From Pseudomonadota bacterium (lineage in GTDB: Bacteria; Myxococcota_A; Bradymonadia; Bradymonadales; GCA-2716585): 64,000 nt of DNA. Position 1 is the first letter of the stretch. Each line of letters starts with the position of its first letter. This document shows positions 8,843-18,700 of the stretch, in pieces. The stretch covers positions 1 through 64,000 of the forward strand of contig SYOX01000381.1 of the NCBI GenBank assembly GCA_005804885.1, given 5' to 3'. Under the pieces are notes generated by a model. That model saw nothing but the letters and a program-made list of their open reading frames with translations. It did no database searches and was not told where the DNA came from. The translations under genes and the position numbers were made by a program.

Positions 8843-9763
8843 ATGGGCCTGAGCGAGAAGAAGTTTCAGCGGATGAACGTCCCCTCGGGCAAGCGGGTCA
8901 CGGCCGGGCTGGGCGTGCACGCGCACCCGGCGCTGTCGCCGAAGGGGCGCTGGATGGCGTGGGCGGCCGAGGGCGGAGGGGACGTCCACATCTACGTCGG
9001 CGACAGGCAGGGGCGGCTCGGGCGGCAGATCAGCGGCGGCCACGGGGTCCACGCGCGAGCGGCCTGGTCCCCGGATGGCCGCACGATCGCCTACGGGCTG
9101 CGCAAGACCGAGCAGGGGCGCTGGCAGATCTGGCTTGGCGACAGGATCGACGCCGCGCTGACGCGGGTCCTGCTCAGCAGCACGCGCTTCAACTACCAGT
9201 TCCCGGCCTTCAGCCCGGAGGGCGGCAGCCTCGTCTTCTCCTCGACGCAGGGCTCGTCCGACGACACCTACAACCTCTGGCGCGTCGATCTGTCCACCGG
9301 CGAGAAGGAGCAGCTGACCGAGGCCGCCGGCCGCAATGACATGCTGCCGCGCTTTGATCCTTCGGGCCAGCGGCTGATCTTCAGCGCGGCGCCGGCCGGG
9401 GATCTGGCCGCGACGCACCTCTACAGCCTGGATCTCGAGTCGCGGGGCGAGGAGAGGCTCACGGGCGGCAAGAAAGCCATGGAGGACGCGATCCTGGTCG
9501 ACAGCCGCGTGGCCATCTGCACCCGGCGCGGCAAGAAGGGGCCCTCGCTCGTCGCGCTGGATCTGGAGCGCGGGGCGACGCTGATGCTGGTCGAGGACGC
9601 CCGCCACCCCACCGCGCGGGTGGACGCCGATGGGATCGTCGAGCTGGCCTGGACGGGCTCGGCGGGCGTGCCTGGGATCTACAGAGGGGAGCTGGCAGAC
9701 TTCAAGGCCGAGCGGAGCGCGCGCCCCGTCGCGAGCGATCTGGAGAAGCAAGCGCGATCATGA
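8843..9763 (+). CDS. TolB/WD40-like beta-propeller protein
   Basis: This 306-residue protein contains several PD40/WD40-like blades: HPALSPKGRWMAWAA, RAAWSPDGRTIAYGL, FPAFSPEGGSLVFSS and LPRFDPSGQRLIFSA. Each is followed by a strand ending in an IWLGD- or LWRVD-type motif, as in TolB and the DPP-IV N-terminal propeller. No signal peptide is visible, so it is probably cytoplasmic. A GGAGG ribosome site lies just upstream of the ATG. The gene overlaps the following membrane-protein gene by 4 bp. A scaffold or sensor role is usual for such propellers, but the partner is unknown. Confidence 0.8.
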   Translation: MGLSEKKFQRMNVPSGKRVTAGLGVHAHPALSPKGRWMAWAAEGGGDVHIYVGDRQGRLGRQISGGHGVHARAAWSPDGRTIAYGLRKTEQGRWQIWLGDRIDAALTRVLLSSTRFNYQFPAFSPEGGSLVFSSTQGSSDDTYNLWRVDLSTGEKEQLTEAAGRNDMLPRFDPSGQRLIFSAAPAGDLAATHLYSLDLESRGEERLTGGKKAMEDAILVDSRVAICTRRGKKGPSLVALDLERGATLMLVEDARHPTARVDADGIVELAWTGSAGVPGIYRGELADFKAERSARPVASDLEKQARS

Positions 9764-10182
9764 GAGCAGCTCAGGGAGATGGCCTCTGGGGGCCGGTCGC
9801 CGCCCTCTGGCAGAAGTCGGGGCGCGCGCTGATGGTGCTGTCGATCGGCCACCAGCTTTTTGCCGCGATGGTGTGGGCGACGGGCCAACACCGCCTGCTC
9901 TACCTCGGCCAGCGCGCCCCGGAGGGCGTCGAGGGGCTCGATGAGGCGGCGATGCTGTGGTTCCTGCTCTCCGGGGTGCTCTTCTTCATGGTCGGTGCGG
10001 TGATGGACTGGGGGATCCGCGCGTCGGGTGAGCCGCCGCCGCCGTGGTTCTCGATCTTCGTCGTGGTGTTCAGCGCCGTCATGGTGATCCTGATGCCGCT
10101 GTCGGGCTTCTGGGCGGGCCTGGCGCTGGGGCTGGTCCTGCTGCGCGCGGCGCTCGGGCGAGCGCGCTCGCCGCGCAGTTGA
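9760..10182 (+). CDS. Small membrane protein of unknown function, four TM helices
   Basis: This 140-residue protein has four hydrophobic segments (about residues 23-42, 63-83, 96-112 and 115-131) separated by short loops, and a basic C-terminus. The start ATG overlaps the stop of the propeller gene (ATGA), so the two are probably co-translated and may act together. I do not recognise the family with confidence. Confidence 0.75.
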   Translation: MRAAQGDGLWGPVAALWQKSGRALMVLSIGHQLFAAMVWATGQHRLLYLGQRAPEGVEGLDEAAMLWFLLSGVLFFMVGAVMDWGIRASGEPPPPWFSIFVVVFSAVMVILMPLSGFWAGLALGLVLLRAALGRARSPRS

Positions 10183-10249
10183 GGATGGGTCGGAATGCGC
10201 CCGTGCTGCGGCAGGTTCTGAGGCCGTGGATCGACCCGCAGGAGGAGCC

Positions 10250-10651
10250 ATGAGCCAGAATCTGCCGCCCGCCCCCTACCGGCCTCAGCCCCTGGCCCCC
10301 CACGAAGAGAACAACTGGGCGATGGCGAGCCACCTGAGCACGCTGGCCGGCCACCTCGTGCCCTTCGGCCACATCCTTGGGCCGCTGGCGATCTGGCTGA
10401 TGAAGAAGGACCAGTCGGCCAAGGTCGAGCTTCACGCCCGAGAGGCGATCAACTTCCAGATCACGATGACGCTCGGCATGGTCGTGGGCCTGCTGCTCTC
10501 CGTCGTGCTGATCGGCATCCCCATCCTGATCGGGCTCTACATCTTTGATCTGGTCGTGACCATCCAGGCCACGATGAAGGCCAAGGACGGGCTCCACTTC
10601 GACTACCCCATGACGATCCGCTTCATCCCCTCTCCCCACGGCTCGCCCTGA
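10250..10651 (+). CDS. DUF4870 family membrane protein
   Basis: This 133-residue protein has a Pro-rich N-terminus, then NNWAMASHLSTLAGHLVPFG, LGPLAIWLMKKDQS and HAREAINFQITM, followed by a two-helix hydrophobic hairpin. These are the diagnostic blocks of DUF4870 (Tic20-like) proteins. The family is widespread and of unknown function. I start it at ATG 10250, preceded by GGAGGAG. Its 3' end overlaps the convergent HEAT-repeat gene by 29 bp. Confidence 0.88.
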   Translation: MSQNLPPAPYRPQPLAPHEENNWAMASHLSTLAGHLVPFGHILGPLAIWLMKKDQSAKVELHAREAINFQITMTLGMVVGLLLSVVLIGIPILIGLYIFDLVVTIQATMKAKDGLHFDYPMTIRFIPSPHGSP

Positions 10652-12083
10652 ACTCAGGCAGCAGATCCTTGGTGCGGCGCTGGGCGTCGAGCACCTCGGA
10701 GAGCCGTATCGGGTGGTCGCGGGGGATCCTGGCTCGAAGGAACCGAAGCCCAGCGGGCAGCTGGCCGCCGTGGTGCTGACCCGGGGTCCTTGAGAGCCCG
10801 GCCAGGAAGCCGTGGACGAGCTCCAGCGCGGTGGTGTTCGATCCCCACGACCACCCGGCGCCGCCGTCGACGCGGACCTCCAGGTTCTCGACGGGGACGT
10901 CGTGCGCCACGCACCACCCCCACCCCCAGCGCACCGCCTCGACGAAGGCCGGCAGCCTTGATCGGTTGAAGCGGCGGGACTGGGCCCTCTTCTCGACCGT
11001 CTTGAGCACCTGGGTGAACCAGGGTTCGTGGGCGCCGGTCAGCAGCAGGTGGATGGGCAGGAGCGCCCCGGGCGCGTCGGGCAGGTTCAGCGCGTCAAAG
11101 GCCGAGCCCTTCGGCCAGCACGCGGGCCTGATCTTGGCCTCGACGTCCCAGCCGGCGACCCCGTGCTCGACCAGATAGTCGATGCCCAGGTCGAGCCCCC
11201 TGCCCTCGCGCAAGCGCTCAAGAACATTGCAGATCCTGGCGACCGCCACGGGCGCGGCCCCCTCGTAGACGAGGGCGCGCAGCTCAGAGAGCGCCTCGCT
11301 GACGCCCAGCGACGCGGCGGGATCGTAGGTGCCCTGGTCCGCGCCGCTGAGTTGGGCCGCCAGGCCCCTCATGATCGGATCGCACGAGGCCCGCGCCTCG
11401 GTCAGCGCGGCCCGCGCGACCCCGGAGCGCTCCGAGGCCAGCGCCGCCTCGATCCAGGGCACCGCGGCGGCGTCGGCCAGCAGGCTCAGGCACCGCGCGG
11501 CCCCGACCCGCTCGTGGGCCCTGGGCGACTCCAACAGGGCCCTCAGGCGCCCCGACGACTCGGGGCAGGTCGCCGCGATGTGCCTCGCCGCCTGATCCTG
11601 CACCCCCGTGGCGGTGTCGGCGAGCATGTGAAGGTCGAGATCGATCCCGTGCCCGCCCTTGGCGCACGACCACCGGTAGATCGCGAGGCGGTGTTCGTGG
11701 CGCTCCTCGCCCAGCACGTGGCGGATCTGCGCCTGCAGGTCCTCCTTGAAGATCTTCGAGAGCAGGTCGAGCCGCTCGCTCGCGCTCTTCGTCGAGGGCA
11801 GGCCGAGGCCCTCCAGGCCAAGCGCGATCGCCATGGGCGAGCCCTTGTTGGCGCCCAGCGTCGTCCACCAGACCCTGTCGACGGTGTGGATTCTCCACGG
11901 CATCGACTGGCCGGTCCAATGGTAGACCTCGCGCAGGAAGGGCAAGCCCTCCCCGAGCCATCTCTCCCACTCGCCGCTCCAGTCACTCTGGAGCGCCAAT
12001 CTCATGGTCTTCTGGAGGTCGTCCGGATAGTGGCTGATCTTCAGCCAGGCGCTCAGGGCCTCTCGGGCGACAAAAAATGTCAC
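10623..12083 (-). CDS. HEAT-like repeat protein of unknown function
   Basis: This 486-residue soluble protein has a middle part (about residues 150-240) of Ala/Leu-rich helical pairs, such as RLRALLESPRAHERVGAARC and AVPWIEAALASERSGVARA, typical of HEAT repeats. The N-terminal part is rich in Trp. No catalytic motif is visible. The gene starts at GTG four bases after the upstream membrane-protein gene, so it is probably co-transcribed with it. Its last 29 bp overlap the end of the convergent DUF4870 gene. Confidence 0.7.
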   Translation of the reverse strand: MTFFVAREALSAWLKISHYPDDLQKTMRLALQSDWSGEWERWLGEGLPFLREVYHWTGQSMPWRIHTVDRVWWTTLGANKGSPMAIALGLEGLGLPSTKSASERLDLLSKIFKEDLQAQIRHVLGEERHEHRLAIYRWSCAKGGHGIDLDLHMLADTATGVQDQAARHIAATCPESSGRLRALLESPRAHERVGAARCLSLLADAAAVPWIEAALASERSGVARAALTEARASCDPIMRGLAAQLSGADQGTYDPAASLGVSEALSELRALVYEGAAPVAVARICNVLERLREGRGLDLGIDYLVEHGVAGWDVEAKIRPACWPKGSAFDALNLPDAPGALLPIHLLLTGAHEPWFTQVLKTVEKRAQSRRFNRSRLPAFVEAVRWGWGWCVAHDVPVENLEVRVDGGAGWSWGSNTTALELVHGFLAGLSRTPGQHHGGQLPAGLRFLRARIPRDHPIRLSEVLDAQRRTKDLLPEFRASRGERG

Positions 12084-12087
12084 GGCC

Positions 12088-12501
12088 TCACCCCTGGCCT
12101 CGGGCCACCTCCTCGAACAACTCGCGGACCGGATCCTTGAGCAGGTGCATGATGGTGAAGGCGCCCAGGAGCGAGCCGAGGGGCATGAACATGCACGCGA
12201 CGCCTGCCGCGACGAGGCAGAGGGTGCGGCGGCGGGCTCGGCGCAGGCAGAGCCCCGCGCAGGCCATCAGGATCGCCTTGGTCCATCCAAGCCCCATGAC
12301 CAGCAGGCCGACCCCCAGGAAGATCCCGCCGAAGAGCTCCGGAGGCGGCCCGTCGGCCGCGCTCGGCGGCGGCGAGAAGAGGAAGAAGGCCCCGACGATC
12401 ACATGGACGATCGGGATGGTCGCAAAGATGGCTGTCATGCCGGCGTACACGAAGTGAAGGACGGAGAGCGTTCGCAGATGATCAAGCGCCTGGTTCTGCA
12501 T
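12088..12501 (-). CDS. Conserved small membrane protein, probably four TM helices
   Basis: This 137-residue protein opens with DHLRTLSVLHFVYAGMTAIF followed by IPIVHVIVGAFF, a pattern shared by a family of small uncharacterised membrane proteins in myxobacteria and planctomycetes. A second pair of helices follows, separated by an Arg-rich loop (CLRRARRRTLC). A good ribosome site (GGAGG) precedes the ATG at 12501. It is the first gene of a two-gene minus-strand unit and diverges from the giant gene at 12764. Confidence 0.8.
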   Translation of the reverse strand: MQNQALDHLRTLSVLHFVYAGMTAIFATIPIVHVIVGAFFLFSPPPSAADGPPPELFGGIFLGVGLLVMGLGWTKAILMACAGLCLRRARRRTLCLVAAGVACMFMPLGSLLGAFTIMHLLKDPVRELFEEVARGQG

Positions 12502-12763
12502 TGGACCTCCTCGGGTGCGGGGCGTGCGAGCGCGCCGGAGACCCTTCTTTGGGGATGGCGGCGAGCGCAAGCAAGCGCAAGACAAGCATAAGATATGCTG
12601 GTCCGCTCTTTGCACTCTTCAAGGCAAGGAGCTTTTTATCCAAGGGTTGAAGCGGCAATGGCTACTCATCTTCAACCTCGACACCATCATGGTGACAACA
12701 TTCGTTGTCAAAAACATGGCAAAGGGTCGCAAAAATTGTCACCGGATCCAGGAGCAGGAAGTC
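12502..12763. promoter_or_regulatory. AT-richer divergent regulatory region with inverted repeats
   Basis: This gap is visibly richer in A and T than the rest of the window and separates divergent genes. It holds a perfect inverted repeat TGACAAC-ATTC-GTTGTCA at 12693-12710, with a further TTGTCACC at 12736-12743 that mirrors GGTGACAA at 12691-12698. A second short palindrome, GCATA-AGA-TATGC, is at 12586-12598. The repeated TGACAA half-sites look like an operator for the giant gene downstream. No clear -35/-10 or -24/-12 promoter could be placed. Confidence 0.5.
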
Positions 12764-15700
12764 ATGAGGACACAACAGGTCATCAATCCCCGCGAGACTA
12801 GAAACTCACTTGGGGGAGAGTTCGCCGAGTGGATGCGGCGATCTCCCGCGTTGGGGTTGGGTTTGGCCACGATCTTGATGGCCGCAGGGCCGGCCCAGGC
12901 GGCCCCGCCGGTGGCGCAGACCCAGAACGTGTCGACGAACGAGAACCAGACGGTCAACATCACGTTGACGGGCTCGGACGCGGATGGGGACTCGCTGCGC
13001 TTCGGCATCACCGACCAGCCGGACCGCGGCTCGCTGTCGTTCAACTTCATCTCGGGGTGCACCAAGCTCCAGGCCTTCAACTACAACCCCAACGCTGACA
13101 ACGACGACGGCAGCTGCCGCTACACGTCGTGCCGCCAGATCAAGCTGGCAGATCCCAACGCCACCACGGGCAACTACACCATCGATCCGGACGGCACTGG
13201 CTCCTTCGGCGCGCTGACGGTCCACTGCGACATGACGACGGACGGCGGTGGCTACACCATGCTCAACGTCGACAGCGGCATCAACACCTTCCGCAGCACG
13301 GACCACAACTCGTGCAGGGCGATGGGCCTCAACATGGTGGTGCCGAGGACGAAGGAGCACTGGCGCTCGCTGCTCAACCGCTACGGCACCTCGTACTTCA
13401 ACACCATCCCCGGCATCTCCAAGCCCTCCAGCGGCGGCAACTACACCGGCTTCGCCATGCGCTCCGGCTCGGTGCCCGACTGGCGGGCCCTCGACGGCGG
13501 CTCGTGGTTCATTCGCGACTCGCCCTACAGCGAGCCCAACGGCGACTACGAGGCCAACTGCTGGCTGTTGATGTACAACTTCGACGTCAACAACATCCAG
13601 TTCAACGACGGCACCTGCTCCTACTCCACGTCGCGCTACATCTGCTCCACCAACGACAAGGCCGGAGTGGAGAACCTCGGCGGAGTCGCCTCCTGCGCGA
13701 CGATCAAGCTCAATGACCCCAACGCCGCCAGCGGCAACTACACCCTCACCACCTCGACCGGCGCCCGGGTCACGGCCTTCTGCGACATGACGACGGACGG
13801 CGGCGGCTACACGATGGTGCCTGTGGACAGCGGCATCCGCACCTCCCGCAGCACGGACAACGACTCGTGCAAGGCGATGGGGCTCAACATGGTGGTGCCG
13901 AGGACGAAGGAGCACTGGCGCTCGCTGCTCAACCGCTTCGGCACCTCGTACTTCAACACCATCCCCGGCATCTCCAAGCCCGGCGGCGGCGGCAACTACA
14001 CCGGCTTCGCCATGCGCTCCGGCTCGGTGCCCGACTGGCGGGCCCTCGACGGCGGCTCGTGGTTCATGCGCGACTCGCCCTACAGCGAGCCCAACGGCGA
14101 CTACGACGGCAACTGCTGGCTGTTGATGTACAACTTCGACGTCAACAACATCCAGTTCAACGACGGCGGCTGCTCCTACTCCACCACCCGCTACATCTGC
14201 TCCACCAACGACAAGGACGGGCCGCTGGTCCGGGACACGGGGCTGCGCACCTGCCAGGAGATCCTCAGGGCCAACCCCAGCGCCCCCTCCGGCAACTACA
14301 CCCTCCGCCCGAAGCAGGGCGTCACCGTGTCGGCCTACTGCGACATGAGCACCGACGGCGGCGGCTACACGGCGGTGGCGATCGACGACGGCATCCGCAC
14401 CTTCCGCAGCACCGACAACGACTCCTGCAAGGCCCTCGGTCTGGACATGGTCATCCCCCGCACCAAGGCCCACTTCAACAGCCTGCTGAGCCGCTTCGGC
14501 ACGTCCTACTTCGGCACCGTCCCGGGCATCTCCAAGCCCACCAACGGCGGGAACTACACCAACTTCACCATGAACTCCAAGGCGGGTATCATCGACTGGC
14601 GCGCCACCGACAACGGCCAATGGTGGCTGCGCGACACCCCCTACAGCGAGCCCAACGGCGACTACACCGCCAACTGCTGGCTGTCGATGTACCACTTTGA
14701 CATCAACGATCTGCGCTACAACGACGGCAACTGCTCCTACTCCACCACCCGCTACATCTGCTCCTCCAACGACAAGAAGGGCTTTGAGCAGATCAGCGCA
14801 CAGCGCCGAACCTGCGCGACGATCAAGCAGGGTGACCCCAACGCCGTCAGCGGCAACTACACCATCACCACCTCGACCGGCGCCCAGGTCACGGCCTTCT
14901 GCGACATGACGACGGACGGCGGCGGCTACACGATGGTGCCTGTGGACAGCGGCATCAACACCTTCCGCAGCACGGACAACGACTCGTGCAAGGCGATGGG
15001 TCTCAACATGGTGGTGCCTCGGACCAAGGAGCACTGGCGCTCGATGCTCAACCGCTTCGGCCAGTCCTACTTCAACACCATCCCCGGCATCTCCAAGCCC
15101 GGCGGCGGCGGCAACTACACCAGCTTCGCCATGCGCTCCGGCTCGGTGCCCGACTGGCGGGCCCTCGACGGCGGCTCGTGGTTCATGCGCGACACCCCCT
15201 ACAGCGAGCCCAACGGCGACTACGACGGCAACTGCTGGCTGCTGCAGTACGACTGGAACGTGGACAACATCCGCTTCAACGACGGCGGCTGCTCCTACTC
15301 CACGTCGCGCTACATCTGCTCCACCAACGACAAGGACGGGCCCCTGCGTCCCCCGGTCAGCTTCCGCTCCTGCGCCGAGATCAAGCGCGCCACCCCCAAC
15401 GCCGCCACCGGCAACTACACCATCGTGACCGAGACCGGCCGCGCGGTGACGGCCTACTGCGACATGACGACGGACGGCGGCGGCTACACGATGGTGCCGG
15501 TGGACAGCGGCATTCGCACCTCCCGCGTCAGCGACATGGACTCCTGCCGTGAGATGGGCCTCCAGATGATCGTCCCGCGCACCAGGGCGCACTGGGTGTC
15601 GATGCTGGGCCGCTTCGGCCAGTCCTACTTCAACACCATCCCCGGCATCTCCAAGCCCTTCGACGGCGGCAACTACACCGGCTTCGCCATGAAGTCCGGC

Positions 15701-18700
15701 TCGGTGCCCGACTGGCGGGCCATCGACGGCGGCTCGTGGTTCATGCGCAACTCGCCCTACAGCGAGCCCAACGGCGACTACAGCCAGAACTGCTGGCTGC
15801 TTCAGTACCACTGGGACGTGGACAACATCCAGTACAACGACGGCGGCTGCTCCTACTCCACCGCCCGGTACCTCTGCTCCACCAACGACAAGGACGGCGA
15901 CATCACGCTGCCGAAGTCGTGCATGGCCATCAAGCTGCTCAACCCCAACGCCGCCAGCGGCAACTACGACATCAACCCCGGCCGCGGCCGCCTCACCGTC
16001 CACTGCGACATGACCACCGACGGCGGTGGTTACACCATGCTCAACATCGACAGCGGCATCACCACCTCCCGCATCACCGACCGCGACACCTGCAAGGACC
16101 TCGGCATGCAGATGGTGGTGCCGAGGACGAAGGAGCACTGGCGCTCGCTGCTGAGCCGCTACGGCACCTCCTACTTCAACACCATCCCCGCCATCGCCAA
16201 GCCCCACAGCGGCGGCAACTACACCGGCTTCGCGATGAAGTTCGGCTCGGTGCCTGACTGGCAGGCCATCGACCTCGGCTCGTGGTTCATGCGCGACTCG
16301 CCCTTCGGCGAGCCCAACGGTGATTACACCGAGAACTGCTGGCTGCTTCAGTACAACTGGGATGTGAACAACATCCAGTTCAACGACGCCAACTGCGCCT
16401 ACTCCACGTCGCGCTACATCTGCTCCACCAACGACAAGGATCCGGACCCCAACTTCCAGCGCTTCCAGAACCAGACCCGCCCGCCGGCGAGGACCTCGAT
16501 CTCCGGCACCTACACGCCGGCCAATGGCTACTTTGGCACCGACTTCTTCGACTTCCGCGTCACCGATCCCGGCGGTGAGACCTCCACCGCCCGCGTCAAC
16601 ATCACGGTCATCTCCGTCAACGTGGCCCCCGTGGCCCAGAACCAGTCCGTCTCCGTCGCCGAGGACGGCACCCTCAACATCACCCTCGTCGCCACCGATG
16701 GCGACGGCGACAGCCTCACCTACACCCTCCTGACCAACCCCGGCCAGGGCACCCTGACGGGCACGGCGCCCAACCTCACCTACCGCCCGGCGGCCAACTT
16801 CAACGGCTCGGATTCGCTTACGTTCCGGGTCAACGACGGCACGGTCAACTCCAACACCGCCACCGTCTCCATCACCGTCACCCCCGTCAACGACACCCCC
16901 GTCGCCAACGCCCAGAGCGTGACCACGAACGAGGACACCCCCGTCACCATCACGCTGACCGGCTCGGACATCGACGGCAACACGCTGACCTACTCGCTCG
17001 TGTCCAACCCCACCCGTGGCGCGATCTCCTGCACGGGCGCGGTCTGCACCTACACGCCGACGGCCAACCTCAACGGCGCGGATTCGTTCATCTTCCGGGT
17101 CAACGACGGCACCGTCTTCTCCGCCAACGCCACCGTCTCCGTCACCGTCAACGCCGTCAACGACACCCCCGTCGCCAACAACGGCACGGCGGTCGTCAAC
17201 GAGGACAGCTCCGTCGGCATCGTCCTGACCGGCTCGGACGTCGACGGCAACACGCTGACCTACACGGTCGTGACCAACCCGACGCGCGGCACCCTGAGCG
17301 GCACCGTGCCCAACCTGACCTACACGCCGACGGCCAACCTCAACGGCGCGGATTCGTTCACCTTCCGGGTCAACGACGGCACGGTCAACTCCGCCAACGC
17401 CACCGTCTCCATCACCATCAACCCGGTCAACGACGTCCCCGTCGCCAACGTCCAGAGCGTGACCACGAACGAGGACACCTCCCGCAGCATCACGCTGACC
17501 GGCTCGGACATCGACGGCAACACGCTGACCTACTCGCTCGTGTCCAACCCGTCTCAAGGCGCCCTGTCCTGCACGGGCCCCGCCTGCACCTACACCCCGA
17601 ATCTCAACTACAACGGCGCGGATTCGTTCATCTTCCGGGTCCACGACGGCACCGTCTTCTCCGCCAACGCCACCGTCTCCATCACCGTCACCTCCGTCAA
17701 TGACGCCCCCGTGGCCAACGCCGCCAACGTCTCGACCAACGAGGACACCTCCGTGGCGATCGTCCTGACCGCCACCGACGCCGACGGCAACGCCCTGACC
17801 TTCACCGTGACCACGCAACCTCTGCGCGGCACCCTGACGGGCACGGCGCCCAACCTCGTCTACCGACCCAACACCAACTTCAACGGCGCCGACTCGCTCA
17901 GCTTCAAGGTCAACGACGGCACCATCGACTCGGCCATCGTGAACGTCTCGATCACCGTCAACCCCGTCAACGACGCCCCGGTCGCCGACACCCGTGCCCT
18001 CCAGACCAACGAGGATACGCCGCTGACCCTGACCCTGACCGGCTCGGACGTCGACACTGGCACCACGCTGACCTTCGCCACCCTGACCACCCCCAGCAAC
18101 GGCACCCTGACCTGCACGGGCGCCGCCTGCACCTACCGCCCCGCGGCCAACTTCAACGGCGACGACTCCTTCCTCTTCAGGGTCAACGACGGCGCGCTGA
18201 ACTCGGCGCCCGCCGCCATCACCATCACCGTCAACGCCGTCAACGACCAGCCCGTCGCGGCCACCCAGAACGTCACGACCAACGAGGACACGGCTCGCAA
18301 CATCGTCCTGACCGGCACGGACGTCGACGGCAACCCTCTGACCTTCGAGGTCATGAGCAACCCGACGCGCGGCGCCCTCTCGGGCACGGCGCCCAACCTG
18401 ACCTACACGCCGACGGCCAACGCCAACGGCGCGGATTCGTTCGCCTTCCGGGTCAACGACGGCACGGTCAACTCCACCATCGCCGTGGTCAACATCACCA
18501 TCACGCCCGTCAACGACGCCCCGGTCGCCCAGCCTCGCAACCTGTCCACCGACGAGAACATCGCCGTCAGCCTCACGCTGACCGCCACGGACGTCGACGG
18601 CGACGCGCTGACCTTCTCGGTCACCCGCGATCCCGCCAACGGGCGGCTCTCGGGCGTCGCGCCCAACCTGACCTACACGCCCAACAACGGCTTCCTGGGC

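Noticed and set aside
12715-12735. TGGCAAAGGGTCGCA as a sigma-54 promoter for the first giant gene
   Set aside because: The gap between GG and GC is 9 rather than 10 bases and the -12 TTGC is absent.
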